The notes under the pieces: model-generated
Told to the model about the DNA's origin: nothing
Database searches by the model: none
What the model saw: the letters and a program-made list of their open reading frames with translations, nothing else
Shown here: positions 37,130 through 45,101 of the stretch, piece by piece
Layout: every line of letters starts with the position of its first letter
Position numbering within the stretch: the stretch's first letter is position 1
Position numbers and translations under genes: made by a program
Source: Devosia beringensis
GTDB taxonomy: Bacteria; Pseudomonadota; Alphaproteobacteria; Rhizobiales; Devosiaceae
NCBI RefSeq assembly: GCF_014926585.1
Contig: NZ_CP045422.1
Coordinates: 2,448,001 to 2,512,000, forward strand
Direction of reading: 5' to 3'
Length of the DNA stretch: 64,000 nt

Positions 37130-37285
37130 GCCGCAGCCACCATTTCATCGAACCGGTCCGGCGTCCGCCAGGCGGGCCGTGAGGCTCTCTGAGATCGACC
37201 CAGCGGTTCCAAAATGCTGTGCGGTGAAGTAATGGCCAGCCGCTGTTTGATGGTCAAGGCTCCCGCAGGATTGGGGCATAAACCA

Positions 37286-38455
37286 TTAATCCCAGTCTTT
37301 TAACTTGCCCATTCCATTCCGCGGCAACACGTCCCCGAAGCTGAAATACCTCGGGCGTTCGTGAAACGGGAGGCGCGCCGAAGCCGTGAGCTCCAGCATA
37401 CTTAGCAATTCGGAAGGGTTGCGATGATCTGGCGTGACAACGAACGCCTTCAAACGGCCATCCGCGGAAAGCCGGACCGCTGCGTCGACCACACCCACAA
37501 CCTCCCGCAAGATGGCCGCTATGCGCTCTGGTGAGACGTTGTGCCCAGCGACCTGCACCGCACCGTCACGTCGGCCGGCCAGTCTCAAACTGCGATCGTC
37601 GATGCGCTCGACAAAGTCGGGTAGCGCAGCCACGGCGCCGCGGAGATCTACAAGCTGCCAGTCGCCGTCAGCCAGTGCCATCAAGTTCCAACGCGGGAGG
37701 AGGTGGTAGGCCATCGCGGGTACGTCCCGGATGGCGATCGCACCTGTCTCGGACGCGCCGTAAACGTCCACCAGCCGGGCCAGTCCAGCCACGATTAGTT
37801 CAGTGCCAATCGTCGTATCCAGCGCCCCACCCGAACTCACACCAATGACATCGGGGGGGAAGCGACGGGTTAGCCGTAGCAGGGCTCGCCATTGATCCGG
37901 AACCGCAACGACCAAATCGCCTGGCTGCAAACTGAGCGGTGTGCCGACTTTGCGCATGACCACGGGTATACCGAGCGCGTCTGGAAGCAGCGCCGTCCAG
38001 ATCATGCCATATAGATGGTGTGCCGGGACCAATGCGACTACCCTGCGGCGCCCCTCGAGCAGCCCAGCGAGGAACGAGGCTTCTTCCAGTAGTTCCGATA
38101 CTCGGTGGGGATAAGGTTGCGGCCTGTCCGTCGTACCTGACGATCGCACCGTAATAGACGCGTCCGGTTGGGAAATCCCCCGCATGATCAAGTCGATCCA
38201 GGCGCCAACCGTTTGCGGACTTTCCTCGCCAAGGATACCGTCATCGAGGTTGAAGGTCTCCGCCAGCGCCCCGAGGGCGCCAAGCTGTTCAAGCGAGTCC
38301 AGACCAATCCCTTCGTCACCGATAGGCATCGCTTCGGGCCAATCGCCAGATATTGACGGAACGAGGTCGCTTTCCCGAAGGCGACCAATCTCCGCGATGA
38401 CCACAGCGCAGGTGATACGGTGAACGCTTGACCGCTTCAATTTGAGCAAGCTCAA
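37286..38455 (-). CDS. p-Coumarate-CoA-ligase-like AMP-forming enzyme with ACP-like N-terminus (PYP chromophore activation)
   Basis: The protein has 389 residues. The first 85 or so resemble an acyl carrier protein (IGLDSLEQLG, with S54 at the phosphopantetheine position). The rest is a short ANL ligase: the P-loop SSGTTDRPQPYPH, motif VYGASETG, hinge RRDGAVQVAGHNVSP and the terminal Lys of NGMGKLKDWD. PYP clusters carry a ligase that makes p-coumaroyl-CoA for attachment to PYP. The TTG start overlaps the GGDEF gene stop (TTGA) and has GGAAGG nine bases upstream. The substrate is inferred from the neighbouring pyp gene. Confidence 0.75.
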   Translation of the reverse strand: MSLLKLKRSSVHRITCAVVIAEIGRLRESDLVPSISGDWPEAMPIGDEGIGLDSLEQLGALGALAETFNLDDGILGEESPQTVGAWIDLIMRGISQPDASITVRSSGTTDRPQPYPHRVSELLEEASFLAGLLEGRRRVVALVPAHHLYGMIWTALLPDALGIPVVMRKVGTPLSLQPGDLVVAVPDQWRALLRLTRRFPPDVIGVSSGGALDTTIGTELIVAGLARLVDVYGASETGAIAIRDVPAMAYHLLPRWNLMALADGDWQLVDLRGAVAALPDFVERIDDRSLRLAGRRDGAVQVAGHNVSPERIAAILREVVGVVDAAVRLSADGRLKAFVVTPDHRNPSELLSMLELTASARLPFHERPRYFSFGDVLPRNGMGKLKDWD

Positions 38456-39738
38456 GCTGCGCGGCCTTCCACGCGGTGCACGCGGTTTCGCCCGGCCCGC
38501 TTGGCGGAGTAAAGACGGGCGTCCGCAAGCGCGAGGAGGCCATCGATCGAGCCTTGCGCTTCGTCTATAGTCGCACAGCCGAAACTGGCTGTCGCTTCGA
38601 CGATACCGATCGAGCTCGCAACGGTAAGTGCTGCGATGGCCTTGCGCATTTCTTCGGCGAGGGCGAGCGCCTCTTCACGATCAAAGCGCGGCAGCAAAGC
38701 GGCAAATTCCTCTCCTCCAAGCCGCGCAAATAAACCGCGCGGCGGGAGCAGCATTGCGCAGGCGGTCACCACGCCGCATAGCAGGAGATCGCCCACCGGG
38801 TGCCCATGAATGTCGTTAACTGATTTGAAGTGGTCTAGATCGAGGACTATCAGCGAGAATGGCTGCTGAAAATCACGCCAGTGCGTCTGTTCCTGCTGCA
38901 TCGACTGGCTGAGATGCCGGCGGTTCGCGGCCCCAGTCAGAGGGTCGCTCATCAACAGCCGCTGTAGGTCGGCGGTCCCCTCGTTGTGTTGAGGGACATC
39001 CCGCAGCACCACAAAAAAGCCAGACCGCGTCATCTCACTTTTCGATCGCGCTACGACGAGACGCTGGCACCAGTAGTGTTCGCCGCCAGCACGCTGCTGC
39101 CACCCTTCCTGCAGGTGCCAACCATCGCGTTCGGCAATTTCGATTTGCTCACCCAAGCGCGGCACTTGCCCTGACGCTTCCGCTCCCAGAACCGTATCTA
39201 GATCCTGACCCGCGACTTCCAAATGGTCATGACCTGTCAGCTGAGTGAAGCAGACATTGGCGGATACGATCTTGCGGTCTGAGTCGATCTCAACCGTTGC
39301 GTAGCCGTTGACGCTGTCCAAAAGGGTAGCAAACCATGTATCCGCTTGGCGTAGGCGACGTTCCTGAACAACCTGCTCGCTGACGTCCGCGAGAGTCGCC
39401 ATGAGCCGATCTGGCCCGAGTTTGACCAGCGTGCAGGACAGGACTTGCGGACTTCCCACTTTTCGCCCCGTTCCCAAATCCACATAGATTCGATGACCAT
39501 CGCAGATTTTGCCTGTGTCGGGGCGAAAGTCGTTAGCAATACTGCGCAGCTCCGGAGCATGCTGTTCCAGTGCGGAGAACAGGTTGCTGGCATCGCGCGA
39601 GCCGGTGAGAGGCAGCAGATGCTGCATGGCGTGGGGATTGATCATCGCGATATCGCCCGCGGCGTTGCATTCGAGCAAGCCAACGGGACAAGCGTACAAG
39701 AACTCGAGTAGTTCTTCTTCACTCGACCGGTCAGACAT
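38452..39738 (-). CDS. PAS-GGDEF diguanylate cyclase, PYP-linked
   Basis: The protein has 428 residues. Two PAS-like regions occupy about 1-120 and 140-260 (ATVEIDSDRKIVSANVCFTQ), and a GGDEF domain follows with DPLTGAANRRHL, VLDLDHFKSVNDIHGHPVGD and the active-site G341-G-E-E-F345. A complete active site suggests c-di-GMP synthesis. The inhibitory RxxD site just before GGEEF is absent (RGLFARLGGEEF). The ATG at 39738 has AGGATA upstream and lies eight bases after the pyp stop, so the pair is an operon. PAS input plus PYP next door suggests light-dependent control. Confidence 0.9.
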   Translation of the reverse strand: MSDRSSEEELLEFLYACPVGLLECNAAGDIAMINPHAMQHLLPLTGSRDASNLFSALEQHAPELRSIANDFRPDTGKICDGHRIYVDLGTGRKVGSPQVLSCTLVKLGPDRLMATLADVSEQVVQERRLRQADTWFATLLDSVNGYATVEIDSDRKIVSANVCFTQLTGHDHLEVAGQDLDTVLGAEASGQVPRLGEQIEIAERDGWHLQEGWQQRAGGEHYWCQRLVVARSKSEMTRSGFFVVLRDVPQHNEGTADLQRLLMSDPLTGAANRRHLSQSMQQEQTHWRDFQQPFSLIVLDLDHFKSVNDIHGHPVGDLLLCGVVTACAMLLPPRGLFARLGGEEFAALLPRFDREEALALAEEMRKAIAALTVASSIGIVEATASFGCATIDEAQGSIDGLLALADARLYSAKRAGRNRVHRVEGRAA

Positions 39739-39746
39739 CGCGTATC

Positions 39747-40100
39747 CTATCGCTCGACGAGAATGTAACGGCGCAAGCCACCGGCTCTTGCCAGCAAACG
39801 CAAGCGCACCCGTGTTGGCCGCATGCGCAGGGTCAAGACATAGGGAACTATGTCGTCCAGTTCGGGCTCGTCTTGAAAGCGTTGGGCCACCATGAAATTG
39901 TTCATGCACTGGGCCACTGCTTCAAAAAAATGAGCGCCAACTACCTGAGATGCGTCAAGCCCCGCCATGCGCGCTTCGGTCGCATTGTAGACGTTTACCG
40001 TTGTATCTTGTGAAAACCCAACGACGCCGTAGGGCAGCAAATTGTGCTCTGTCGCACTCATGGCTTCGAGCTCAGCGAGCGTTACCGCCTCAAAGCTCAT
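39747..40100 (-). CDS. pyp: Photoactive yellow protein (PYP)
   Basis: The protein has 117 residues with a PAS fold. Compared with Halorhodospira halophila PYP, as remembered, the chromophore Cys is C65 (AVAQCMNN, C69 there), and the two residues that hydrogen-bond the phenolate are Y38 and E42 (VYNATEARMAG, Y42 and E46). The spacing between Glu and Cys is 23 residues in both. The Met-x-Pro-Thr that gates recovery is also kept (RMRPTRV, M100). T50 and R52 are replaced by Ala46 and Leu48. The ATG at 40100 has AGGA six bases upstream. It is the first recognised gene of an operon with the GGDEF and ligase genes. Confidence 0.92.
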   Translation of the reverse strand: MSFEAVTLAELEAMSATEHNLLPYGVVGFSQDTTVNVYNATEARMAGLDASQVVGAHFFEAVAQCMNNFMVAQRFQDEPELDDIVPYVLTLRMRPTRVRLRLLARAGGLRRYILVER

Positions 40101-40116
40101 TGTTGATCCTGCCAAG

Positions 40117-40290
40117 TCACCGCTCCTTTTGCCTTACAGTATGGGCGCCAGCCATTAACAAACCAACCCGGAAATAGCAGCGGCGTTTCGGGTGTTCCAA
40201 CCAATCTGGCACCGGCAGCGCACGCCCGAACGGCCAAAAAATGGGTGCTGAGCCGCCTCGAGGTGACAACCGCTGGATGGCAGCTTGCAT
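40117..40290 (-). CDS. Possible small gene before pyp, 57 residues
   Basis: An ATG at 40290 with GCGAGAG upstream opens a 57-residue, Arg/Pro-rich frame (MQAAIQRLSPRGG...) whose TGA lies 16 bases before the pyp ATG. No family is recognised. It might be a leader peptide or the remnant of a gene cut by the IS91-like element, whose edge is 57 bases further upstream. Confidence 0.35.
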   Translation of the reverse strand: MQAAIQRLSPRGGSAPIFWPFGRALPVPDWLEHPKRRCYFRVGLLMAGAHTVRQKER

Positions 40291-40483
40291 GAACTCTCGC
40301 TCAAAGCGCGAACGGCAAAGATGGGGTAGGTGTCGGACGGTCTTGTGTGGGGTGGAAGAACGAACCCGCTGGCGCGGGAGGGTGGCCGCTGTGGGATGGT
40401 GGCGGGCCCTGAAGTCCTCGCCTGATTGAGCATCCCCGCATTCAGGCGTTCCATTCGGCTCCTTCATTTCCAGGAGCCCAACG

Positions 40484-41391
40484 ATGTCCACGATCCTTCC
40501 CAACACCTCTGTCAGTCCACTGCGCCAGAAGCTGATCGACGATATGACCATGCGGCATTTCTCGGTGGCGACCCAGCGCAACTACATCCGCGATGTGGGG
40601 GCTTCGCCAGTTTCCTGCGGCGGCCGCCGGATACCGCGACCACCGAGGATGTGCGCCAGTTCCAGCTGGCCCAGAGCGAGGCCGGCGTTCCGGTGCCCAC
40701 CATGAACAGCGTGGTCTCGGCGCTGCGGTTTTTCTTCGCCAATACCCTCGACCGACCCGATCTGGCGCGCAAGCTGGTGCGGGCAAGACACCCCCGCAAC
40801 CTGCCGGTGGTGTTGAGCCGCGACGAGGTCGCGCGTCTGCTCAACGCGACCACCAGCCTCAAGCACCAGGCGGCGCTGTCGGTTGCCTATGGCGCAGGAT
40901 TGCGCGTCGGCGAAGTCGCCATGCTCAAGGTGCGCGATATCGACAGCGCGCGCATGCTGATCCGCGTCGAGCGCGGCAAGGGCGGGCGATACCGCAATGC
41001 CATGCTCTCGCCCGACCTGCTCACCCTGTTGCGCCAGTGGTGGCAGGATGGCCATCGCCAGGGTGTGCTGCATCGCGACGGCTGGCTGTTTCCCGGCCAG
41101 CATGCCCTCAAGCCGATCAGTACCAGGCAGCTCTATCGTGTCGTGGTCGAAGCGGCCCAGGCGGCCGAGATCACGAGGCGCGTCGGGCCGCATACCCTGC
41201 GGCACAGCTTTGCTACCCATCTGCTGGAGGACGGCGTCGATATCCGCGTGATCCAGGTGCTGCTCGGGCACAGCAAGCTCGAGACGACAGCACTCTATAC
41301 CAAGGTGGCAACCCGCACGGTGCGGTCCGTCACCAGTCCGCTCGACCGTCTGGGCATCTTCGTTCCAACTGAGGCGCCGCCCGACGCCTGA
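40484..41391 (+). pseudogene. Tyrosine recombinase of the IS91-like element (copy 2, frameshifted)
   Basis: The sequence matches the 302-residue recombinase of copy 1 but has five rather than six G near 40599, which shifts the frame after about 39 residues; the authentic start frame then stops at 40705. The remaining frame is still open through the whole catalytic domain, including GAGLRVGEVAML and HTLRHSFATHLL, and extends upstream in the wrong phase to 40426, so a protein with a different N-terminus is conceivable. Confidence 0.85.
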
Positions 41392-41394
41392 GCG

Positions 41395-42585
41395 GTGCGC
41401 GCCATCATCGAGGTCGCCGATGTCTTCCGTTCGGCCGGTCCAGCCTACCGGCTCGCCCATGCCGGGCATCTGAGCCTGGACCAACTCAAGGTCATGTCGG
41501 CGATCGAGACCTGTCGCACCGCTGCCCTGGGCGGTCACGTTGAGGCCTGCACTGACTGCGGGCATCAGCGCATCGCCTATAACTCTTGCCGCAACCGGCA
41601 CTGTCCCCGGTGCCAGGGCGCTGCCGCACGCACCTGGCTGGAGCAGCGCGAGGCTGACCTGCTGCCGGTCGGCTATTTCCACGTCGTGTTCACGCTGCCC
41701 GCCGAGATCGCCGATATCGCCTTCCACAACAAGGCGCAGGTCTATGACCGGCTGTTCAAGGCGGCGTCCGAGACCATGCTGACGATCGCCGCCGACCCAA
41801 AACACCTTGGCGCCCGCATCGGCATCACCGCTGTACTGCACAGCTGGGGCTCGGCAATGACCCACCATCCGCACATCCACATGATCGTGCCCGGTGGCGG
41901 CATCACGCCGGATGGAGGTTGGATATCATCGCGGCCGGCCTTCCTGCTGCCGGTGAGGGTGCTCGGCGCATTGTTCCGCCGCCTGTTCCTGACCCGGCTG
42001 CTCGAACTGCACGATGCTGGCCGGCTCACCTTCTACGGCAAGATGGCAGAGCTCAGCGATCGCCGTGCCTTCCAGCGTCACCTCGCGCCGGCCCGCAAGA
42101 AGCGCTGGGTGGTTTACGCCAAGCCGCCCTTTGCCGGGCCAGAGGCGGTGCTCGCCTATCTCTCCCGCTACACCCACCGGGTGGCGATCTCCAACAACCG
42201 CCTCATCGCCTTCGATGGGACTGCGGTGACCTTCCGCTACAAGGACTATCGCCGCACCGGCGCCGACCGGCAGCAGGTCATGACCCTGGCCGTCGACGAG
42301 TTCATCCGCCGCTTCCTGGTCCACGTCCTGCCACGCGGCTTCCACCGCATCCGGCACTACGGTCTGCTCGCCAGCTCCGCCCGTAAGGACTGCCTTGCCC
42401 AGGCCCGCAGTCTGCTCGAGGTCGCACCGGCGCCGGAGGACGCCGCGGTAACTCAGGAGACTGCCGATCCGCGGCCACCATGCCCGTGCTGTGGCGGCAC
42501 TATGGTCATCATCGAGACCTTCGCCCGAGGCTGCAGGCCCCGCGCGCCGCCTGCAGCGACAGCCAAACCGGGAGAACGCCCATGA
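41395..42585 (+). CDS. IS91-family Y2/HUH transposase (copy 2)
   Basis: This 396-residue transposase has the same features as copy 1: GTG start, N-terminal cysteine module, HUH motif HPHIHMIV and YLSRY tyrosines. The frame is intact, so this copy can still supply rolling-circle transposase although its recombinase is frameshifted. Confidence 0.94.
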   Translation: MRAIIEVADVFRSAGPAYRLAHAGHLSLDQLKVMSAIETCRTAALGGHVEACTDCGHQRIAYNSCRNRHCPRCQGAAARTWLEQREADLLPVGYFHVVFTLPAEIADIAFHNKAQVYDRLFKAASETMLTIAADPKHLGARIGITAVLHSWGSAMTHHPHIHMIVPGGGITPDGGWISSRPAFLLPVRVLGALFRRLFLTRLLELHDAGRLTFYGKMAELSDRRAFQRHLAPARKKRWVVYAKPPFAGPEAVLAYLSRYTHRVAISNNRLIAFDGTAVTFRYKDYRRTGADRQQVMTLAVDEFIRRFLVHVLPRGFHRIRHYGLLASSARKDCLAQARSLLEVAPAPEDAAVTQETADPRPPCPCCGGTMVIIETFARGCRPRAPPAATAKPGERP

Positions 42586-42812
42586 CCCGGCATGATCCAA
42601 TATCGGCCCAGACTGCGATGCCACCGTCGCGGCCTGCTGGAGATCTTGCCCCGCTCAATGGCCGGGCCATCATGGCACCCGCTATGGACCACATCTGCCG
42701 CCGCAAGCGCCCCTGCATCAGCCTCTTCATCGACCCGTTCGCCCCGGCCGTATCGCCTCCCGCACGCGCTCAGGGCCGTTCCCAAGCCGGCCAAATCCAG
42801 AATTACCCATAG
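42582..42812 (+). CDS. Small third frame of the IS91-like element (copy 2), unknown
   Basis: This is the second copy of the 76-residue frame that overlaps the transposase stop as ATGA. It is unchanged relative to copy 1, which is expected from the near identity of the whole element and does not by itself prove selection. Confidence 0.4.
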   Translation: MTRHDPISAQTAMPPSRPAGDLAPLNGRAIMAPAMDHICRRKRPCISLFIDPFAPAVSPPARAQGRSQAGQIQNYP

Positions 42813-42972
42813 CGCTGAGCCTGCGGATCGCGGGTTCGGTCATCCCAGACTTTCGGGCGCCTATCGGCAGCCGAAACTCTTCAGGGTTCCAGACAGTCCG
42901 CTTCTGGACGCGAGCGACAGGTTAGCAGCCGTTGGGCTGCCACTATTTAGAAATGGATTGGGTTGCAGAGAA

Positions 42973-43743
42973 TTATGCTGCCTTTCGCGTAACCTCGGCC
43001 ATAGTCTGAAATGTCTCGATCATCGGCTTCGCAAAATAGTAGCCTTGAATCAGCCTGATCCCGGCGCTTCTTAGCATTAGTAGCTCGGCCTCGGTCTCGA
43101 CGCCCTCGCCCAGCACGGTAATGCCCAGCTGCCGCGCAATTCCGACGATGCCGGCGACGATAGCCTGCTTGGCCGGCGAGGAAGCGATCCCACGCACCAA
43201 TACCATATCGATTTTGATCAGGTCGGTCTGAAACTGAGCCAATAGCGCCAGCCCCGCATATCCAGCGCCAAAATCATCCAGCGCCGTGGTGAATCCCATG
43301 CGCTTGTATTCGGCCACGATGTGCCGAATGTGGCTGACGTCTTCCATCCGCTCGTTTTCGGTGAACTCGAACATCAACCGGCTGGTGTCGAAGTGTGCCT
43401 TGGATGCCGCGCCCAGCGTTGCACGAATGCAGGCCTTTGGCTCATACACTGCATTGGGCAGGAAATTAATGGAGAGCTTTGCAGTCGGATCCGCCAGCTT
43501 CGCGCCCGCCAATTCGATCGCCTTGACCCGGCAGGCCTGATCGAAAGCATATCGGTTTTCGGGGGTGAGCTGGCTGAGCACCTGAAAGGCAGATTCGCCG
43601 GCGACGCCACGCACCAGTGACTCATAGCCCCAGATTGTCCCTGCCTCTACATCGACGATAGGCTGGAAGGCCATGGTGAAGGGGATGGAAAAATTGTTGG
43701 CGTCAGCATTGCGGCAGCCGTCGCAGCCCGTGGCAGAGCTCAT
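42973..43743 (-). CDS. EAL-domain c-di-GMP phosphodiesterase
   Basis: The protein has 256 residues and is nearly all EAL domain. The catalytic residues look complete: E41 in YESLVRG (EAL-type signature, here ESL), the Asn of SINFLPNAVY, FEFTEN, DDFGAGYAGLALL, IKIDMVLVRG, GEGVETEAEL and QGYYFAKP. A short N-terminal CDGC pair precedes it. The ATG at 43743 is preferred over an ATG at 43773. It would hydrolyse c-di-GMP to pGpG. Only the second IS91-like element separates it from the pyp-GGDEF operon on the same strand, so it may once have been part of it. Confidence 0.9.
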   Translation of the reverse strand: MSSATGCDGCRNADANNFSIPFTMAFQPIVDVEAGTIWGYESLVRGVAGESAFQVLSQLTPENRYAFDQACRVKAIELAGAKLADPTAKLSINFLPNAVYEPKACIRATLGAASKAHFDTSRLMFEFTENERMEDVSHIRHIVAEYKRMGFTTALDDFGAGYAGLALLAQFQTDLIKIDMVLVRGIASSPAKQAIVAGIVGIARQLGITVLGEGVETEAELLMLRSAGIRLIQGYYFAKPMIETFQTMAEVTRKAA

Positions 43744-44213
43744 GATGTGGTTTTTTCTCGTTGATGGATACATAGCCGACGCTAGGATCAGGATGTCACA
43801 GAGACATTACGGAAATATCACTCTCCCGTCGCCTTTGGTTTGAGCTGGAATCTGCGGCGCGACGCTGTTGACCTTATAAAAACCAACTGCCGTAGGTCGT
43901 GCGGCGCTAGCTCTCTGCCACTACCGCCACGGCGGTCTACCCAACCACGCTCATCGAACAGCCTAAGCATGGGGATGAAACTGGCTTGTTGGCATGACCG
44001 GAGTTGGGCAGTCTACGTTCAATAATAAACTCGCACATGGGGTCGGTAACTGCCAGGCAGAAACGCGCCCCATTGTGGTCGTTCAGACCGCCTTACCTTT
44101 GTCCTAAAAGTAGTCGCTCCGCTCAAGTCGAGGAAATGGCGATAACGCGACGTATTTCTGCCGTTCAGAGCGTTCGCAAGGGTCACCAAATCGAACGCCA
44201 GGATGTCTGGTGC
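43744..44213. other. Intergenic region at the island's right side, no recognised gene
   Basis: No coding sequence is supported. The right part contains a 93-bp dispersed repeat (44038-44130) that is seen again at 53444-53536. The region separates the accessory island from the sugar-acid catabolic locus. Confidence 0.6.
44038..44130 (+). repeat. Dispersed 93-bp intergenic repeat, copy A
   Basis: The first 37 bases match copy B (53444-53536) at all but two positions, including CTGCCAGGCAGAAACGCGCC, and the end CCGCTCAAGTCG is identical; the middle has diverged. Both copies have the same length. Not part of any recognised gene. Confidence 0.75.
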
Positions 44214-45101
44214 CTAAACGTATTTGCGCCAGTTGTGTTGTTCCACAAAGCCCAGAACGTCCCGGATCTTGCGGTTGGAAATGGGCGCCTCCGACCCCGA
44301 GATCTCTCCGATAATGGGGGAGTTAGGGGCCCAGTCGCGCAGGAATTCAAGGGTTGGCGCGTTGGCCGTGATCTCGTCGTTGACGGCGTTGAAGACCTGG
44401 TAGCCCAGGCCGTCCTTGGCAATGCACAGATCGACGATCTGCCCGAGATCGCGCGCATCGATATAGCTCCAGGCATTGCGCTTGCGCGACGCTGGATCGG
44501 CCAGGAAGCGGGGAAACATGTCGTATTCGTGCGGCTCGATCACATTGCCGATGCGCAGGGCGTATATATCGTTGCCGCTCCGCATGGCAAAGGCACGTGC
44601 GGTCTTCTCGTTGACGACCTTGGACAGGCCATAGCTGTCCATCGGGTCGCTGTCATAGTCTTCGGTGAGCGGAAAGCTGTGAAAATCCTTGTCGCCCTCG
44701 GCAAAGCAAACTCCATAGGTGGTTTCGCTGGACGCGATGATCACCTTCTTGATCCCCAGCTTCACCGCCGCTTCGATGACATTGTATGTCGAGGTGACAT
44801 TGGCGATGAAGGTGGTGTTGTCGGGCCGCAGCAGGACCCGAGGAACGGCGGCAAAATGGACGACGGCGTCCACCGGCGCCGGCCCGGTACCAGACGCAAA
44901 CTCTGCCATGTCGAAATGCATTGACAGTGCATTGAACACCTGACCGCCGTCGGTGAGATCGGTCACCACGGTGTTGACGCCCTTGTGGTCGAGCGGCACA
45001 AGATCAAGGTTGAGCACGTCGTGGCCCCTGTCGAGCAGGTAGGGCACAACATGCCGTCCGGCCTTGCCGCTGCCGCCGGTAAAGACGATGCGCTTGCTCA
45101 T
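44214..45101 (-). CDS. denD: D-erythronate dehydrogenase-like NAD-dependent epimerase/dehydratase family protein
   Basis: The protein has 295 residues and is an extended short-chain dehydrogenase. The NAD motif is FTGGSGKAGRHVVPYL (TGGxGxxG type) and the active site is ASSETTYGVC with YGLSK (YxxxK). DenD of the tetronate pathway, which oxidises D-erythronate to 3-oxo-tetronate, belongs to this family. The link to otnI, otnK and otnC in this locus supports that role. It overlaps the otnI stop by four bases and is the last of three minus-strand genes. Confidence 0.78.
   Translation of the reverse strand: MSKRIVFTGGSGKAGRHVVPYLLDRGHDVLNLDLVPLDHKGVNTVVTDLTDGGQVFNALSMHFDMAEFASGTGPAPVDAVVHFAAVPRVLLRPDNTTFIANVTSTYNVIEAAVKLGIKKVIIASSETTYGVCFAEGDKDFHSFPLTEDYDSDPMDSYGLSKVVNEKTARAFAMRSGNDIYALRIGNVIEPHEYDMFPRFLADPASRKRNAWSYIDARDLGQIVDLCIAKDGLGYQVFNAVNDEITANAPTLEFLRDWAPNSPIIGEISGSEAPISNRKIRDVLGFVEQHNWRKYV

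Larger units (their letters stand above)
40348..42885 (+). mobile_element. IS91-like element, copy 2 (2538 bp)
   Basis: This copy has the same ends, orientation and gene order as the copy at 27564-30102 and appears identical except for one missing G in a G run near 40602. On the right it abuts GTTC (42886-42889), the type of tetranucleotide that IS91 uses as target; on the left the flank reads CTTGTG. It has inserted between the pyp operon and the EAL gene. Confidence 0.88.

Noticed and set aside
37286-38455. Calling the ligase a general long-chain fatty acyl-CoA synthetase
   Set aside because: It is much shorter than that family, has an ACP-like N-terminus and is coupled to the pyp-GGDEF operon, so a PYP-type p-coumarate ligase fits better, although not proven.
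40426-41391. A 321-residue recombinase in IS91-like copy 2 taken as an intact gene
   Set aside because: Comparison with copy 1 shows its N-terminus is in the wrong phase because of a missing G; the first residues are not recombinase sequence.
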